64,000 nucleotides of DNA from Hyphomicrobium sp. (GTDB taxonomy: Bacteria > Pseudomonadota > Alphaproteobacteria > Rhizobiales > Hyphomicrobiaceae). This document shows, piece after piece, positions 8,190 through 15,962 of this stretch (positions are counted from its first letter, which is position 1; every line of letters begins with the position of its first letter). The stretch is taken from the NCBI GenBank assembly GCA_003987725.1, contig RXJH01000001.1:1-64000 (forward strand). The letters run 5' to 3'. A program made the translations under genes and the position numbers. Below the pieces are notes generated by a model, which was not told the DNA's origin, made no database searches, and worked only from the letters and a program-made list of their open reading frames with translations.

Positions 8190-8810
8190 ATGTCGAGATG
8201 TATCGCGTACGGCTTTGCGGCGCTCCTAACTGCCGCTCCAGCACTGGCCATCGCGCAAACAGCCCAACCCATGCAAGGCCAGCCGATGCAAGGCCAGACA
8301 ATGCAGGGAATGCCGATGCAAGGAATGCAACGGATGCAGGGGATGCAAGGGATGCAAGGGATGCCGGGAGGGCAAATCGGTGCCGGGGATGACGTGACCA
8401 CCAATCGGATCGATGTCGTGAAGGCTGCCTTGCAGCTAAGGCCCGATCAAATGCAGTACTGGCCCGCAGTCGAGGAAGCGATCCGTGCGCGGGCGGAGGG
8501 ACGCCGCGAAAGAATTGAGAACATGATGTCTCGCATGGAGGAAGGTCAATTTGACCGGAATTTCGTGCAGGTCTTGCAAAATCGAGCTGATAATCTCGTG
8601 GCTCGTGGCACCGAGCTCAAAAAGCTCGCTGACGCATGGCAGCCTCTTTATTCGACCCTGGACGACGCTCAGAAGCGGCGGATGCGCGTGCTCGGCGTCC
8701 TCATTCTCCATAGGATGAGGGAAGGCATGGAAGCCCGGCGCGAGCGGATGGAGGACGAAGGTGGCGGAGCCATGATGGGCGCCGGTGCCGGCGAGATGGG
8801 CCGCGAATAG
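8190..8810 (+). CDS. Spy/CpxP-like periplasmic protein (LTXXQ family) with Met/Gln/Gly repeat
   Basis: A 206-residue protein. A signal peptide (cleavage near LAIAQ, residue 23) is followed by a low-complexity segment (about 28-60) built from seven MQG units. Then comes an all-helical domain with two LTxxQ-like motifs, LRPDQMQYW and LDDAQKRRM, as in Spy/CpxP proteins. These are periplasmic chaperones or metal/envelope-stress sensors. The helical part is rich in Arg and Glu and ends in a Gly/Met-rich tail (GGGAMMGAGAGEMG). CAGGAG lies upstream of the ATG. The methionine repeat could bind Cu(I) or other soft metals, which is inference. It appears monocistronic, with a hairpin after it. Family assignment is by motif and composition only. 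Confidence 0.75.
   Translation: MSRCIAYGFAALLTAAPALAIAQTAQPMQGQPMQGQTMQGMPMQGMQRMQGMQGMQGMPGGQIGAGDDVTTNRIDVVKAALQLRPDQMQYWPAVEEAIRARAEGRRERIENMMSRMEEGQFDRNFVQVLQNRADNLVARGTELKKLADAWQPLYSTLDDAQKRRMRVLGVLILHRMREGMEARRERMEDEGGGAMMGAGAGEMGRE
8271..8363 (+). repeat. In-frame ATGCA(A/G)GG tandem repeat coding the MQG segment
   Basis: Tandem copies of a 6- to 12-base unit based on ATGCAAGG, some with CAG or CCG inserts, encode MQG repeats near the N-terminus of the Spy-like protein. Copies differ by single bases (AAGG/AGGG), so the array has drifted. Repeats of this kind can change length by slippage in multiples of three without breaking the frame. Confidence 0.8.
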
Positions 8811-8825
8811 GATCACCGCGTCAGA

Positions 8826-8861
8826 CGGAAGGCCGGAGGTAGAGAGACTTCCGGCTTTCCG
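8826..8861 (+). terminator. Hairpin after the Spy-like gene, possible terminator
   Basis: Arms CGGAAGGCCGGA (8826-8837) and TCCGGCTTTCCG (8850-8861) pair over 12 bp with one G-U wobble. No T tract follows on either strand, so it may stabilise the 3' end or serve the two converging genes as a weak terminator. Confidence 0.45.
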
Positions 8862-8907
8862 GGCTCGTCCGTCCGCGTCGGCGTAGTCTGCCGCGAGGGG
8901 TTGGTGG

Positions 8908-9441
8908 TCAAGCGGGAACGTAGGTCAACCTCATCGTGTCCTCACCAATTGCATCGCTGGCGACAAGGCGGAGCGGAGGCCGGGGGCCAGCAAAGAATGG
9001 CTTGCCTCGACCAAGCACAAAGGGGCGGAAGTAGAGGCGATACTCATCGATAAGGCCGAGGTCCGTCAGGCTTCCAGCCAACTCGGGTCCGGCGACCGCG
9101 ATCTCCCCGACATGCTTAGCCTTCAGCGCGCGCATCGCCGCTTCGACGTCGCCGCCGACGAGGGTGGCGTTAGGGCCGACGGACTTCAATGAACCAGACA
9201 CGACCCACTTCGGTTGGTTTCGCCATGCGGCTGCGAATTCATGTCGGTCCGCGTCCCACTCCGGATGGTCTTCATCCCAATATCGCATCACCTCGTACGT
9301 GCGGCGACCATAGACGCTGCCGGTCAGGTTGCGCACATGTTCTATCCAGTGACGAAAGAGGACGCGGTCAGGCGGCCGCATTTCCTCGTGATCGACGTAG
9401 CCGTCTAACGACAGGTTCATTCCGAACACGAACTTCGCCAT
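8908..9441 (-). CDS. RibD C-terminal/dihydrofolate-reductase-like family protein
   Basis: A 177-residue cytoplasmic protein of the RibD_C fold. The N-terminus MAKFVFGMNLSLDGYVD is the typical first strand of this family. GSVYGRRTYEVMRYW matches the second conserved block, WVVSGSLKSVGPNATLVGGD the middle, and EIAVAGPELAGSLTDLGLIDEY with VLGRGKPFF the C-terminal block. It probably reduces a small substrate with NADPH, but the substrate is unknown; members are often stand-alone genes annotated only as dihydrofolate reductase family. A longer open frame runs upstream, but it crosses the tRNA gene and reads as translated tRNA, so the start at 9441 with the family N-terminus is chosen. It converges on the Spy-like gene. 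Confidence 0.85.
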   Translation of the reverse strand: MAKFVFGMNLSLDGYVDHEEMRPPDRVLFRHWIEHVRNLTGSVYGRRTYEVMRYWDEDHPEWDADRHEFAAAWRNQPKWVVSGSLKSVGPNATLVGGDVEAAMRALKAKHVGEIAVAGPELAGSLTDLGLIDEYRLYFRPFVLGRGKPFFAGPRPPLRLVASDAIGEDTMRLTYVPA

Positions 9442-9645
9442 GCAGTGAAATCTCCATTTTGATGAAGCATAGCTTAAGGCGCCCAATCCGGGTGCTGCTC
9501 TATCTCCGTGACGATTGTCCAGAACTTTCGCCGAGAGCGCGACGTGAGCGATGGCAGACTGCGGAGGAACCGGTTGGCGGGAATTCCGAAGGGCCAGGGG
9601 GCAAAGCGACCCGGCGTGAGCGCCCGTGGGTGCGTGAGCTAATGG

Positions 9646-9735
9646 TGGCGGAGGGGGTGGGATTCGAACCCACGGTGGACTTGCGCCCACGCCGGTTTTC
9701 AAGACCGGTGCCTTAAACCACTCGGCCACCCCTCC
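9646..9735 (-). tRNA. tRNA-Ser (anticodon UGA)
   Basis: The minus-strand sequence begins GGAGGGG and ends CCCCTCC-G-CCA, a perfect 7-bp acceptor stem with encoded CCA. A D-arm (GGCCGAGTGG, then TTAAGGC) is followed by an anticodon stem CCGGT/ACCGG enclosing CTTGAAA, so the anticodon is TGA and reads UCA. A long variable arm typical of serine tRNA follows, then GTGGGTTCGAATCCCAC as the T-arm. The 90-base length fits a class II tRNA. It is upstream of, and co-oriented with, the RibD-like gene. Confidence 0.96.
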
Positions 9736-9962
9736 CAACATGCGACATCATCAAGGTACGACTTGTATGCCGAGCCAACAATAAGCGCCGGACCGTAAGG
9801 CCCGGCGTGTGGCGGAGTGTGACCGTTTACTTGCTAACGCGGCCGCCGACAAGGCTTTGCTGGGCCCAGCGGCGTCTTGCTACATTTCGAGTGGGGCGAC
9901 AACGCGTTGCGGGCGTCACGTCTCGTTGTCCCCAAAAGTTCGGCCGACCGCATTTTCGCTTA

Positions 9963-10430
9963 CTATTTTTTTCGCGGGTCATCTTCGGGATTGATGTAAG
10001 TCAGGTCGAACGGACCGATGGCCGCCACCTGAAGGATAGTTTCCTGGTCTTCAGACCACACGTAGTGCGGATGATCGGCGGGCAGCAGAAGCAACGATCC
10101 GGCCTCGAGCACTTTTCCTTTCGACTTGTCGACCTTCTCTCCCATGCCGCTACCCATCGCGCCCGTCATGATCGAAACGGATTCGAATACCGGATGGGTG
10201 TGGGGCGCAATCACGGAATGCGGTGGCAGCTTGACCCGCAGGATGAACATTCCGGGCTTCGACGGATCGCCGTAAAGAATCGCGGTTTGGATGCCTGAGG
10301 GAAACGCGGGATTGTCTTGAAAGTTGACGTCGGCGGGCGTCAATTCCTTTGCGTGGTGTTCGGCGTCCTGCGCGAACGCAGAGGTCGTCAGCCCTACCAG
10401 CGCGGCGACCATCAGTGCTTTTGTCATCAT
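9963..10430 (-). CDS. Secreted cupin-domain protein
   Basis: A 155-residue protein. The start is the first ATG of an ATGATG pair (10430) with AGGGAG about ten bases upstream. The signal peptide MMTKALMVAALVGLTTSAFAQ is followed by a single cupin domain. Motif 1 includes VIAPHTHPVFESV, giving the HxH..E metal ligands, and motif 2 is LPADHPHYVW with a further His. Single-domain periplasmic cupins of this kind have no assigned substrate. It is transcribed away from a two-component system whose kinase starts 163 bp off, so the two may share a control region. A longer frame upstream of 10430 is rejected because it would bury the signal peptide. Confidence 0.85.
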   Translation of the reverse strand: MMTKALMVAALVGLTTSAFAQDAEHHAKELTPADVNFQDNPAFPSGIQTAILYGDPSKPGMFILRVKLPPHSVIAPHTHPVFESVSIMTGAMGSGMGEKVDKSKGKVLEAGSLLLLPADHPHYVWSEDQETILQVAAIGPFDLTYINPEDDPRKK

Positions 10431-10593
10431 CGTTTGTCGTCTCCCTGTCTGTCCGGCCCTCCAGCAAAAGCCGTGTAAGCTCGTCCCGCCAGAGCGGTTC
10501 ACCCGGGGAATATTGGGCAAATTTCCTGAGCATCCGGGCCTCCTCTTCACAGCCTTGGCCGCGCCCTCTAGTTTCGCGGGCGAGAGGTGGCTC

Positions 10594-11964
10594 ATGAACC
10601 TTAAGTGGCTTTTGGTCAGACGGATCACGCTGGTGGCTTTGGCATGCTTCCTCACGGGGTCGGCGTTCGTACTTTACGAAACGGTCCGGGAGGCAAAGGG
10701 CCATAACTCGGCGCTCGCCGAACTCGTCGGCCGGCAACTCGAACTGCAGCTTTCGCGCATCGACAGGTCGACGGACATCGCAAAGCGATTTCCGGATTGG
10801 GACATCATAACGACGTACTCCCTGTTGCCCGGCCAATGCGTTGAATTGAGCGGCCACGACGGAAAGACGCAGCGATCGAGCTGCGGTGGCATGGACAATG
10901 CTTCGGTAACGACGCCCAAGTGGTTTCTGCAGGCGTACCGGACGTTTGTCGGCGGCAACTTGGATGCGGTCTGGCCCGTGTCCTATCGCGGGGTATCGCA
11001 CGGAACTGTCGCCGCATCTCTCAATCCAGCGGAGACAGCCGCGCAGGCGTGGTCGACCATTGCGCCGCTTATGCTTCTATCGGCTGTCCTCGTCGAAGCG
11101 CTTTGCCTCGTCACTTACATGATTGTTGTCCGCGCGCTGCAGCCGGCGGAGGAAATACTTTCCGGTTTGAATCGCTTGGCGCGCGGCGACCTCGGGTGCC
11201 GATTGCCGGCGTTCCGCTTGAGCGAATTCAACCGGATCAGCGAAGTCTTCAATGCGTTGACGGATGAACTCGGCAAAGTCACGTCGGAGCGTGCAGATCT
11301 TGCGGGGCGCCTCGTGGATACACAAGAGCAAGAGCGGCGCCATATCGCGCGCGAGCTTCACGATGAGATCGCCCAGAAGCTCGCTGCCCTGAACGCCCTT
11401 GCCGCGTCCATCCGAACTGTCGCGCAACGCGATGCACCGGAGCTTGTCGCCGAGGCAAGGCAGCTCGAGGAGATGGCCAGCGGCGCCATGAAATCGCTGC
11501 GCCGAACTCTCACCTATCTTCGGCCGCAAGAAATCGACGATTTGGGCTTGATTCAAAGCCTCAAGGACTTGGTCGATCAGCATAACAAGATCTCCTTTGG
11601 CCGTACGAGATTTTCATTCGAAACAACAGCCGAAATGGAGCAACTCCGCGCTGAAACCAGCGCTCACGTCTACCGTATCATCCAGGAAGCGCTTACCAAC
11701 GCGTCGAAGCATGCCAATGCCCGCAACGTAACCGTGCAGTTGAACCGGCTTCCTGATGCGGATCCGGTGCGCATCAGGCTATCGGTCGTCGACGACGGAG
11801 TAGGTCGCGACGGCGACGAGAGGGGGTCTCGTGCTTTAGGATGGGGATTGATCGGCATGCGCGAGCGCGTCCTGGCGCTGAGCGGAAAATTCGCCGCCGG
11901 ACCCTTGCCGAGCGGCGGTTTCGGGCTGCAAGTGGAATTCCCTACGGCACTGAGGAGTGCCTGA
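10594..11964 (+). CDS. Membrane sensor histidine kinase, NarX/DesK (HisKA_3) type
   Basis: A 456-residue protein. The start at ATG 10594 is supported by GAGAGG just upstream and places a membrane helix (RRITLVALACFLTGSAFVLY) at the N-terminus. A periplasmic sensor region of about 130 residues holds a Cys pair (QCVELSG and RSSCGG). A second helix (about 155-185), a HAMP linker, and the HisKA_3 dimerisation helix RRHIARELHDEIAQKL follow, with phospho-acceptor His256. The HATPase_c domain shows IIQEALTNASKHA (N box), VVDDGVGRD (G1) and GWGLIGMRERV (G2). It overlaps no other gene and is followed after five bases by its response regulator. The signal is unknown; the divergent cupin gene may be a target. 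Confidence 0.92.
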   Translation: MNLKWLLVRRITLVALACFLTGSAFVLYETVREAKGHNSALAELVGRQLELQLSRIDRSTDIAKRFPDWDIITTYSLLPGQCVELSGHDGKTQRSSCGGMDNASVTTPKWFLQAYRTFVGGNLDAVWPVSYRGVSHGTVAASLNPAETAAQAWSTIAPLMLLSAVLVEALCLVTYMIVVRALQPAEEILSGLNRLARGDLGCRLPAFRLSEFNRISEVFNALTDELGKVTSERADLAGRLVDTQEQERRHIARELHDEIAQKLAALNALAASIRTVAQRDAPELVAEARQLEEMASGAMKSLRRTLTYLRPQEIDDLGLIQSLKDLVDQHNKISFGRTRFSFETTAEMEQLRAETSAHVYRIIQEALTNASKHANARNVTVQLNRLPDADPVRIRLSVVDDGVGRDGDERGSRALGWGLIGMRERVLALSGKFAAGPLPSGGFGLQVEFPTALRSA

Positions 11965-11969
11965 GCGCC

Positions 11970-12623
11970 ATGGTCATACGCGTCCTGCTGGTCGACGATC
12001 ACGCTGTTGTCCGCGAGGGCTATCGCAGGCTGATCGAGAAGCATCAAGGCATTGAGATTGTCGCCGAAGCGAGTGATGCGGCGTCGGGTTATGAGGCTTT
12101 CAAGAAAAACAGCCCAGACGTCACTGTGATCGATATCTCAATGCCTGGAAGGGGAGGAATTGACCTCGTCCGGCAGATCCGGCAGCTGGATTCCGCCGCT
12201 CGCATTTTGATTTTCACGATGCATGCAAGTGCGAGCTATGCTCAGCAGACCTTTCGTGCCGGCGCGCGCGGCTATGTTACCAAAAGCAGTCCGCCGGATG
12301 TATTGGTCAGCGCCATCCGTGAGGTTTTTGCCGGACGCCCAGCGCTCTGCGCGGAAATCAACGAGGCCATCGCCAAAGATACGCTTGGGGATGAGTTGTC
12401 CGGCGTGGATCAGCTTTCGCCTCGGGAATTCGAGATCCTAAGAATGATTTTAGACGCCAAATCGGCGGAGGAAATCGCTTTGGCCTTCAATCTCAGTCCG
12501 AAGACTGTGGCGAACTACCATTATCAGATCAAATCCAAGCTCTGTGTCCGATCGGACATCGAACTCGTCTATTTCTGTATGCGACGAGGTCTGGTTGCTT
12601 CCCTTGCGGAGCCAAGGGTTTAG
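11970..12623 (+). CDS. NarL/FixJ-type response regulator
   Basis: A 217-residue DNA-binding regulator and partner of the kinase encoded five bases upstream. The receiver domain has VLLVDDH with the acidic pocket, the phosphorylation site Asp55 in VIDISMPG, and Lys in GYVTKSS. The C-terminal LuxR-type helix-turn-helix reads LSPREFEILRMILDAKSAEE followed by LSPKTVANYHYQIKSKL. The usual GxxxKEIA motif of LuxR regulators is altered to AKSAEEIA. The start codon follows the kinase stop closely, which suggests translational coupling. Targets are unknown; likely candidates are its own operon and the divergently transcribed cupin gene. Confidence 0.92.
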   Translation: MVIRVLLVDDHAVVREGYRRLIEKHQGIEIVAEASDAASGYEAFKKNSPDVTVIDISMPGRGGIDLVRQIRQLDSAARILIFTMHASASYAQQTFRAGARGYVTKSSPPDVLVSAIREVFAGRPALCAEINEAIAKDTLGDELSGVDQLSPREFEILRMILDAKSAEEIALAFNLSPKTVANYHYQIKSKLCVRSDIELVYFCMRRGLVASLAEPRV

Positions 12624-12813
12624 TTAGCCTCTCCCGCGAGGCGCGCGATGACTTTGCCATCGCCAGTTGTCTCGGCACCACGACGCGCGCGGGCTTAACC
12701 TGATCCTAAGCCGCATTTGTCATTATTCCGGCAAGCTTCGGCCTACCTTTGCGTGCTTGATACGCCGCGAGGGTGCGCTTGGGCGGGCGTAGCGTATCGA
12801 GTGAGTTTGCGTA

Positions 12814-14010
12814 ATGGAGAGGCGTGTATCCGGCGCGCTGGCCGCGTGCCGGCTGGCAGTCGCTGCGATTGTGGCTGCCCTTACAACTGGCTGTTCTTCG
12901 AATAACCCGTCTCCGGGGTCGCTGACCGGCGTCTCGCGCTCGGTCTTCTCGGAAGACGACTACGGCGTGAGAAGCAGCCCGCGCGTCGCGTCCGAGAATA
13001 TTCCCAAAGGTGGCGGACACTTCAAGCTCGGTTCGCCCTACAAGGTGGCGGGGCGATGGTATGTTCCGCGCGAAGATCCCAACTATCAAGAATATGGCGT
13101 GGCATCGTGGTACGGCGCCGATTTCCATGGCCGCAAGACCGCGAATGGCGAAGTCTTCGATGCGAAGGCGCTGACGGCAGCGCATCCGACGCTGCCGCTG
13201 CCCTGCTATGCCTACGTCACCAATCTCGCGAACGGGAGAACGGTGCTGGTCCGCGTCAACGACCGCGGGCCTTACGTAAATGACCGGCTTATCGATATGT
13301 CGTACGCGGCCGCGAAGCAGCTCGGGTATATCGACCAGGGACGGGCGCGGGTGCGGGTTCGGTTCGCAGGGTTGGCGCCGCTCAATGGCGACGATACCCG
13401 CGAAAAGCAATTTCTGGCGTCTCAAGAGCGGGGGCAGCGTCCGGATCAATGGGCGCCGGTTGCGCCTGCACGACAGTACGCCGCCGCCGAGTCGAGGTCT
13501 TCCGGGTTGCCACCTGATTCCTCGGACCGCTGGTCGGCGACGGCCTATCGCGCGGCGCTCGCCGGGAAGCCCGTTCGGCCTCCACCGGCGGCGGCGACCA
13601 CATATCGACCGTATGTGGAGACGGCAAGTTACACTGAGCCGCAAGCGGGACAGGGCCGGATGGCGCTTTCCGCCCCCCAACCGCAACCCTTTGTGCCGCA
13701 GCGGTTTGCGGCGGCCTCGGGCGATGCTTACGGCGGGATGGATGCTGGACCGGCCAATAGTGGCGCCCGGGCCTATGGTTCGGATCGGACCTACGTGCAG
13801 GTCGGCATTTTCCGAGACCGTTCGAACGCCGAAAGGTTGCGGCGCGAGCTTGGATCGCTCGGCCCCGTCGAAGTGGCGCCGCTACAAGTCGGTGGCGGGT
13901 CGCAAGCCTACCGCGTGCGTGTCGGGCCGTTTTCACAAGCCGACGCATCGCGCACGCAAAGCCGAATCGCGACATATGGCGTCGCCGGCACGGCAATCGT
14001 CAGCGATTGA
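12814..14010 (+). CDS. rlpA: RlpA family septal-ring lytic transglycosylase lipoprotein with SPOR domain
   Basis: A 398-residue lipoprotein. The signal sequence ends LTTGC, giving lipidated Cys27. The double-psi beta-barrel domain (about residues 90-185) begins YGVASWYGADFHGRKTANGE and contains AAHPTLPLPCYAYVTNL and VRVNDRGPYVNDRLIDMS, the active-site region of RlpA transglycosylases that cut denuded septal peptidoglycan. A Pro/Ala/Arg-rich linker of about 120 residues follows. The C-terminal SPOR domain (about 322-395) starts YVQVGIFRDRSNAERL and directs proteins to septal glycan strands. The gene is followed by a penicillin-binding DD-carboxypeptidase, forming a cell-wall pair. The ATG lacks a strong ribosome site but gives a good lipoprotein signal. 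Confidence 0.93.
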   Translation: MERRVSGALAACRLAVAAIVAALTTGCSSNNPSPGSLTGVSRSVFSEDDYGVRSSPRVASENIPKGGGHFKLGSPYKVAGRWYVPREDPNYQEYGVASWYGADFHGRKTANGEVFDAKALTAAHPTLPLPCYAYVTNLANGRTVLVRVNDRGPYVNDRLIDMSYAAAKQLGYIDQGRARVRVRFAGLAPLNGDDTREKQFLASQERGQRPDQWAPVAPARQYAAAESRSSGLPPDSSDRWSATAYRAALAGKPVRPPPAAATTYRPYVETASYTEPQAGQGRMALSAPQPQPFVPQRFAAASGDAYGGMDAGPANSGARAYGSDRTYVQVGIFRDRSNAERLRRELGSLGPVEVAPLQVGGGSQAYRVRVGPFSQADASRTQSRIATYGVAGTAIVSD

Positions 14011-14112
14011 GACCAAACAGCCGTTAGCCCAGCGTTGACCATGTCACGATCGGGCCGGATACTCCTATCTTAATGAGGGAGGGCGCTACCGGTTAGAGTG
14101 GCGCCGGCGAGC

Positions 14113-15303
14113 ATGGTCCGATCGATGTCGAAAACTTGCAGCATATGGTTCGCCGTCGTGGCGATCGTGGTGTCGCTCCTGGCGCCATTGAGTTCGGTGA
14201 AAGCCGCCGAATCGGCTTTTGCGACGAAAGCGCCGCGCGCCGTCCTCATGGATGCGGAAACCGGCGCGATCCTGTTCCAGCAGAATGCCGACGAGTTGGC
14301 GCCGCCCGCAAGCATGAGCAAGCTGATGACGCTTGCCGTGCTCTTCCGAGCGATCAAGGAAGGCCGCATCAACAAGACCGACGAATTCATCATGAGCGTC
14401 AATGCGTGGCGGAACGGTGGGGCGCCATCGGGCACATCCGCGATGATGGTGCCGGTGAACACCAAGGCGACGGTCGATGAACTCATTCAGGGCATCGCGG
14501 TGCAGTCTGGCAATGACGCCGCGATGTGCGTCGCGGAAGGCATGGCGGGGACAGAAGCTGCCTTTGCCCGCATGATGAATGACGAGGCGCGCCGCATCGG
14601 TCTCGTCAAATCGACATTCGCCAACGCGACGGGACTTGAAGCGCCGAACCATCTGATGACGGCGCGCGAACTCGCGTTGCTGGCGCGCTATCTCATCACC
14701 GAATATCCGGATTTCTACCCCGTCTTCGGACAGAAGGAATTTCTGTATCGCAAGCACAAGTTCATCAATCGCAATCCGCTGCTGTTTTTGAATATCGGCG
14801 CCGATGGACTGAAGACAGGCCACACCGCAATCGCGCGCTACGGTCTCGTTGGGTCAGCGGTGCAGGAAGGGAAGCGCCTGATCGTCGTCGTCAGCGGTCT
14901 CGAGAAAGCCGACCAGCGCAAGGACGAGGCCGCCAAGCTTCTCGAATGGGGTTTCCGCTCGTTCAGCGCGGTCAAGGTCTTCGACGACGGCGAGATCGTT
15001 GGCAAGGCGCGGGTGTGGGGCGGAAAGACTTGGTACGTGCCGCTCGCGCCAAAGGGCGACGTGATGTTTACGATGCCGAAATATCCGGCGGCGCAAAAAC
15101 TCTCGGCGGAGATCGTCTATAAGGCGCCCTTGAAGCCGCCGGTAAAGAAGGGCGACCAAGTCGCGATACTTAAAATTACAAGTACCAGCAGTGCGTCGAC
15201 GGAAGTGCCGCTCTACGCGACGGAAGACGTGGTCAACGGCGGCATCGTGCGGCAGGGTGTCGATTCGCTTGTTCTGATGGCCTTGCGCCGCCTGGCGCTC
15301 TAG
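14113..15303 (+). CDS. dacF: D-alanyl-D-alanine carboxypeptidase (PBP5/6, DacF-like)
   Basis: A serine DD-peptidase that trims the terminal D-Ala from peptidoglycan pentapeptides in the periplasm. From ATG 14113 it is 396 residues, with a signal peptide ending SVKAAES. Catalytic motifs are SMSK (Ser67, Lys70), SGN (132-134) and KTG (234-236), all with normal spacing. The C-terminal domain after about residue 270 is the PBP5 beta-rich stalk, ending in an amphipathic segment (LVLMALRRLAL) that may anchor the protein to the inner membrane. An in-frame GTG at 14098 and an ATG at 14125 are alternative starts; GGGAGGG lies far upstream at about 14077-14083. It follows rlpA by about 100 bp and precedes tmk-holB-metG-tatD. 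Confidence 0.93.
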   Translation: MVRSMSKTCSIWFAVVAIVVSLLAPLSSVKAAESAFATKAPRAVLMDAETGAILFQQNADELAPPASMSKLMTLAVLFRAIKEGRINKTDEFIMSVNAWRNGGAPSGTSAMMVPVNTKATVDELIQGIAVQSGNDAAMCVAEGMAGTEAAFARMMNDEARRIGLVKSTFANATGLEAPNHLMTARELALLARYLITEYPDFYPVFGQKEFLYRKHKFINRNPLLFLNIGADGLKTGHTAIARYGLVGSAVQEGKRLIVVVSGLEKADQRKDEAAKLLEWGFRSFSAVKVFDDGEIVGKARVWGGKTWYVPLAPKGDVMFTMPKYPAAQKLSAEIVYKAPLKPPVKKGDQVAILKITSTSSASTEVPLYATEDVVNGGIVRQGVDSLVLMALRRLAL

Positions 15304-15332
15304 ATTACCCGCCGGGAATAGAGGCGAGACCC

Positions 15333-15962
15333 ATGAAACGCGGAAAATTCATCACATTCGAGGGCGGGGAAGCGGCTGGCAAGTCGACCCAGGCGAAGCG
15401 CCTCGCAGAGCGGCTGGAACGAGCGGGTATCTCGGTCGTCGTTACGCGCGAACCGGGCGGCACGCCGGTCGGCGAGGACGTGCGCGAACTCATCATGAGG
15501 GATCGCCCGACCGATCCCGTGACGGAGCTCTTGCTCTTCGCTGCGGCGAGAGCCGAGCATGTGACGTCCGTCATTCGTCCGGCACTCGACGATGGGACGT
15601 GGGTGATCTCCGACCGCTTCATGGACTCGACGCGCGTCTATCAGGGCAAACTCTATGGCCTGGAGCCAGAGTTCATCGCTCAGCTCGAGCGCTATACGGT
15701 CGCGCCGGATTATCCCGATCTCACGTTGATCCTCGATCTCCCTGCAAGTGCCGGTGTCGAACGGGCGCAGCTTCGCGGCACGCTTTCCCGCTATGACGCC
15801 GAACGCATCGAGACGCACGAGACCTTGCGCGAGGGCTTTCTCGAGATCGCCGATGCGGAGCCGTTACGCTGCGTGCTGATCGATGCCAGTCTCTCGGTAT
15901 CAAGCGTCGAGACGGCGGTTTGGCAGGCGGTATCGGCGCACCTGCTCGCCGAGGCCAATTGA
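15333..15962 (+). CDS. tmk: Thymidylate kinase
   Basis: A 209-residue cytoplasmic kinase that phosphorylates dTMP to dTDP for DNA synthesis. The P-loop FEGGEAAGKSTQ lies at about residues 9-20, followed by TREPGGTPVGE (the DRX-type region is further on at VISDRFMDSTRVYQG). DLPASAG and the lid region follow in normal order. Length is typical. It overlaps holB by one base (TGATG), the usual tmk-holB arrangement, and lies 29 bp after the carboxypeptidase gene. Confidence 0.96.
   Translation: MKRGKFITFEGGEAAGKSTQAKRLAERLERAGISVVVTREPGGTPVGEDVRELIMRDRPTDPVTELLLFAAARAEHVTSVIRPALDDGTWVISDRFMDSTRVYQGKLYGLEPEFIAQLERYTVAPDYPDLTLILDLPASAGVERAQLRGTLSRYDAERIETHETLREGFLEIADAEPLRCVLIDASLSVSSVETAVWQAVSAHLLAEAN

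Noticed and set aside
9442-9741. Upstream extension of the RibD-like protein starting MLGGVAEWFKAPVL
   Set aside because: This is the translated tRNA-Ser, a well-known annotation artefact. The true N-terminus is MAKFVFGMNLSLDGY at 9441.
10324-10593. Upstream extension of the histidine kinase frame
   Set aside because: Overlaps the divergent cupin gene and has no homology to a kinase N-terminus. ATG 10594 has a ribosome site and begins just before the membrane helix.
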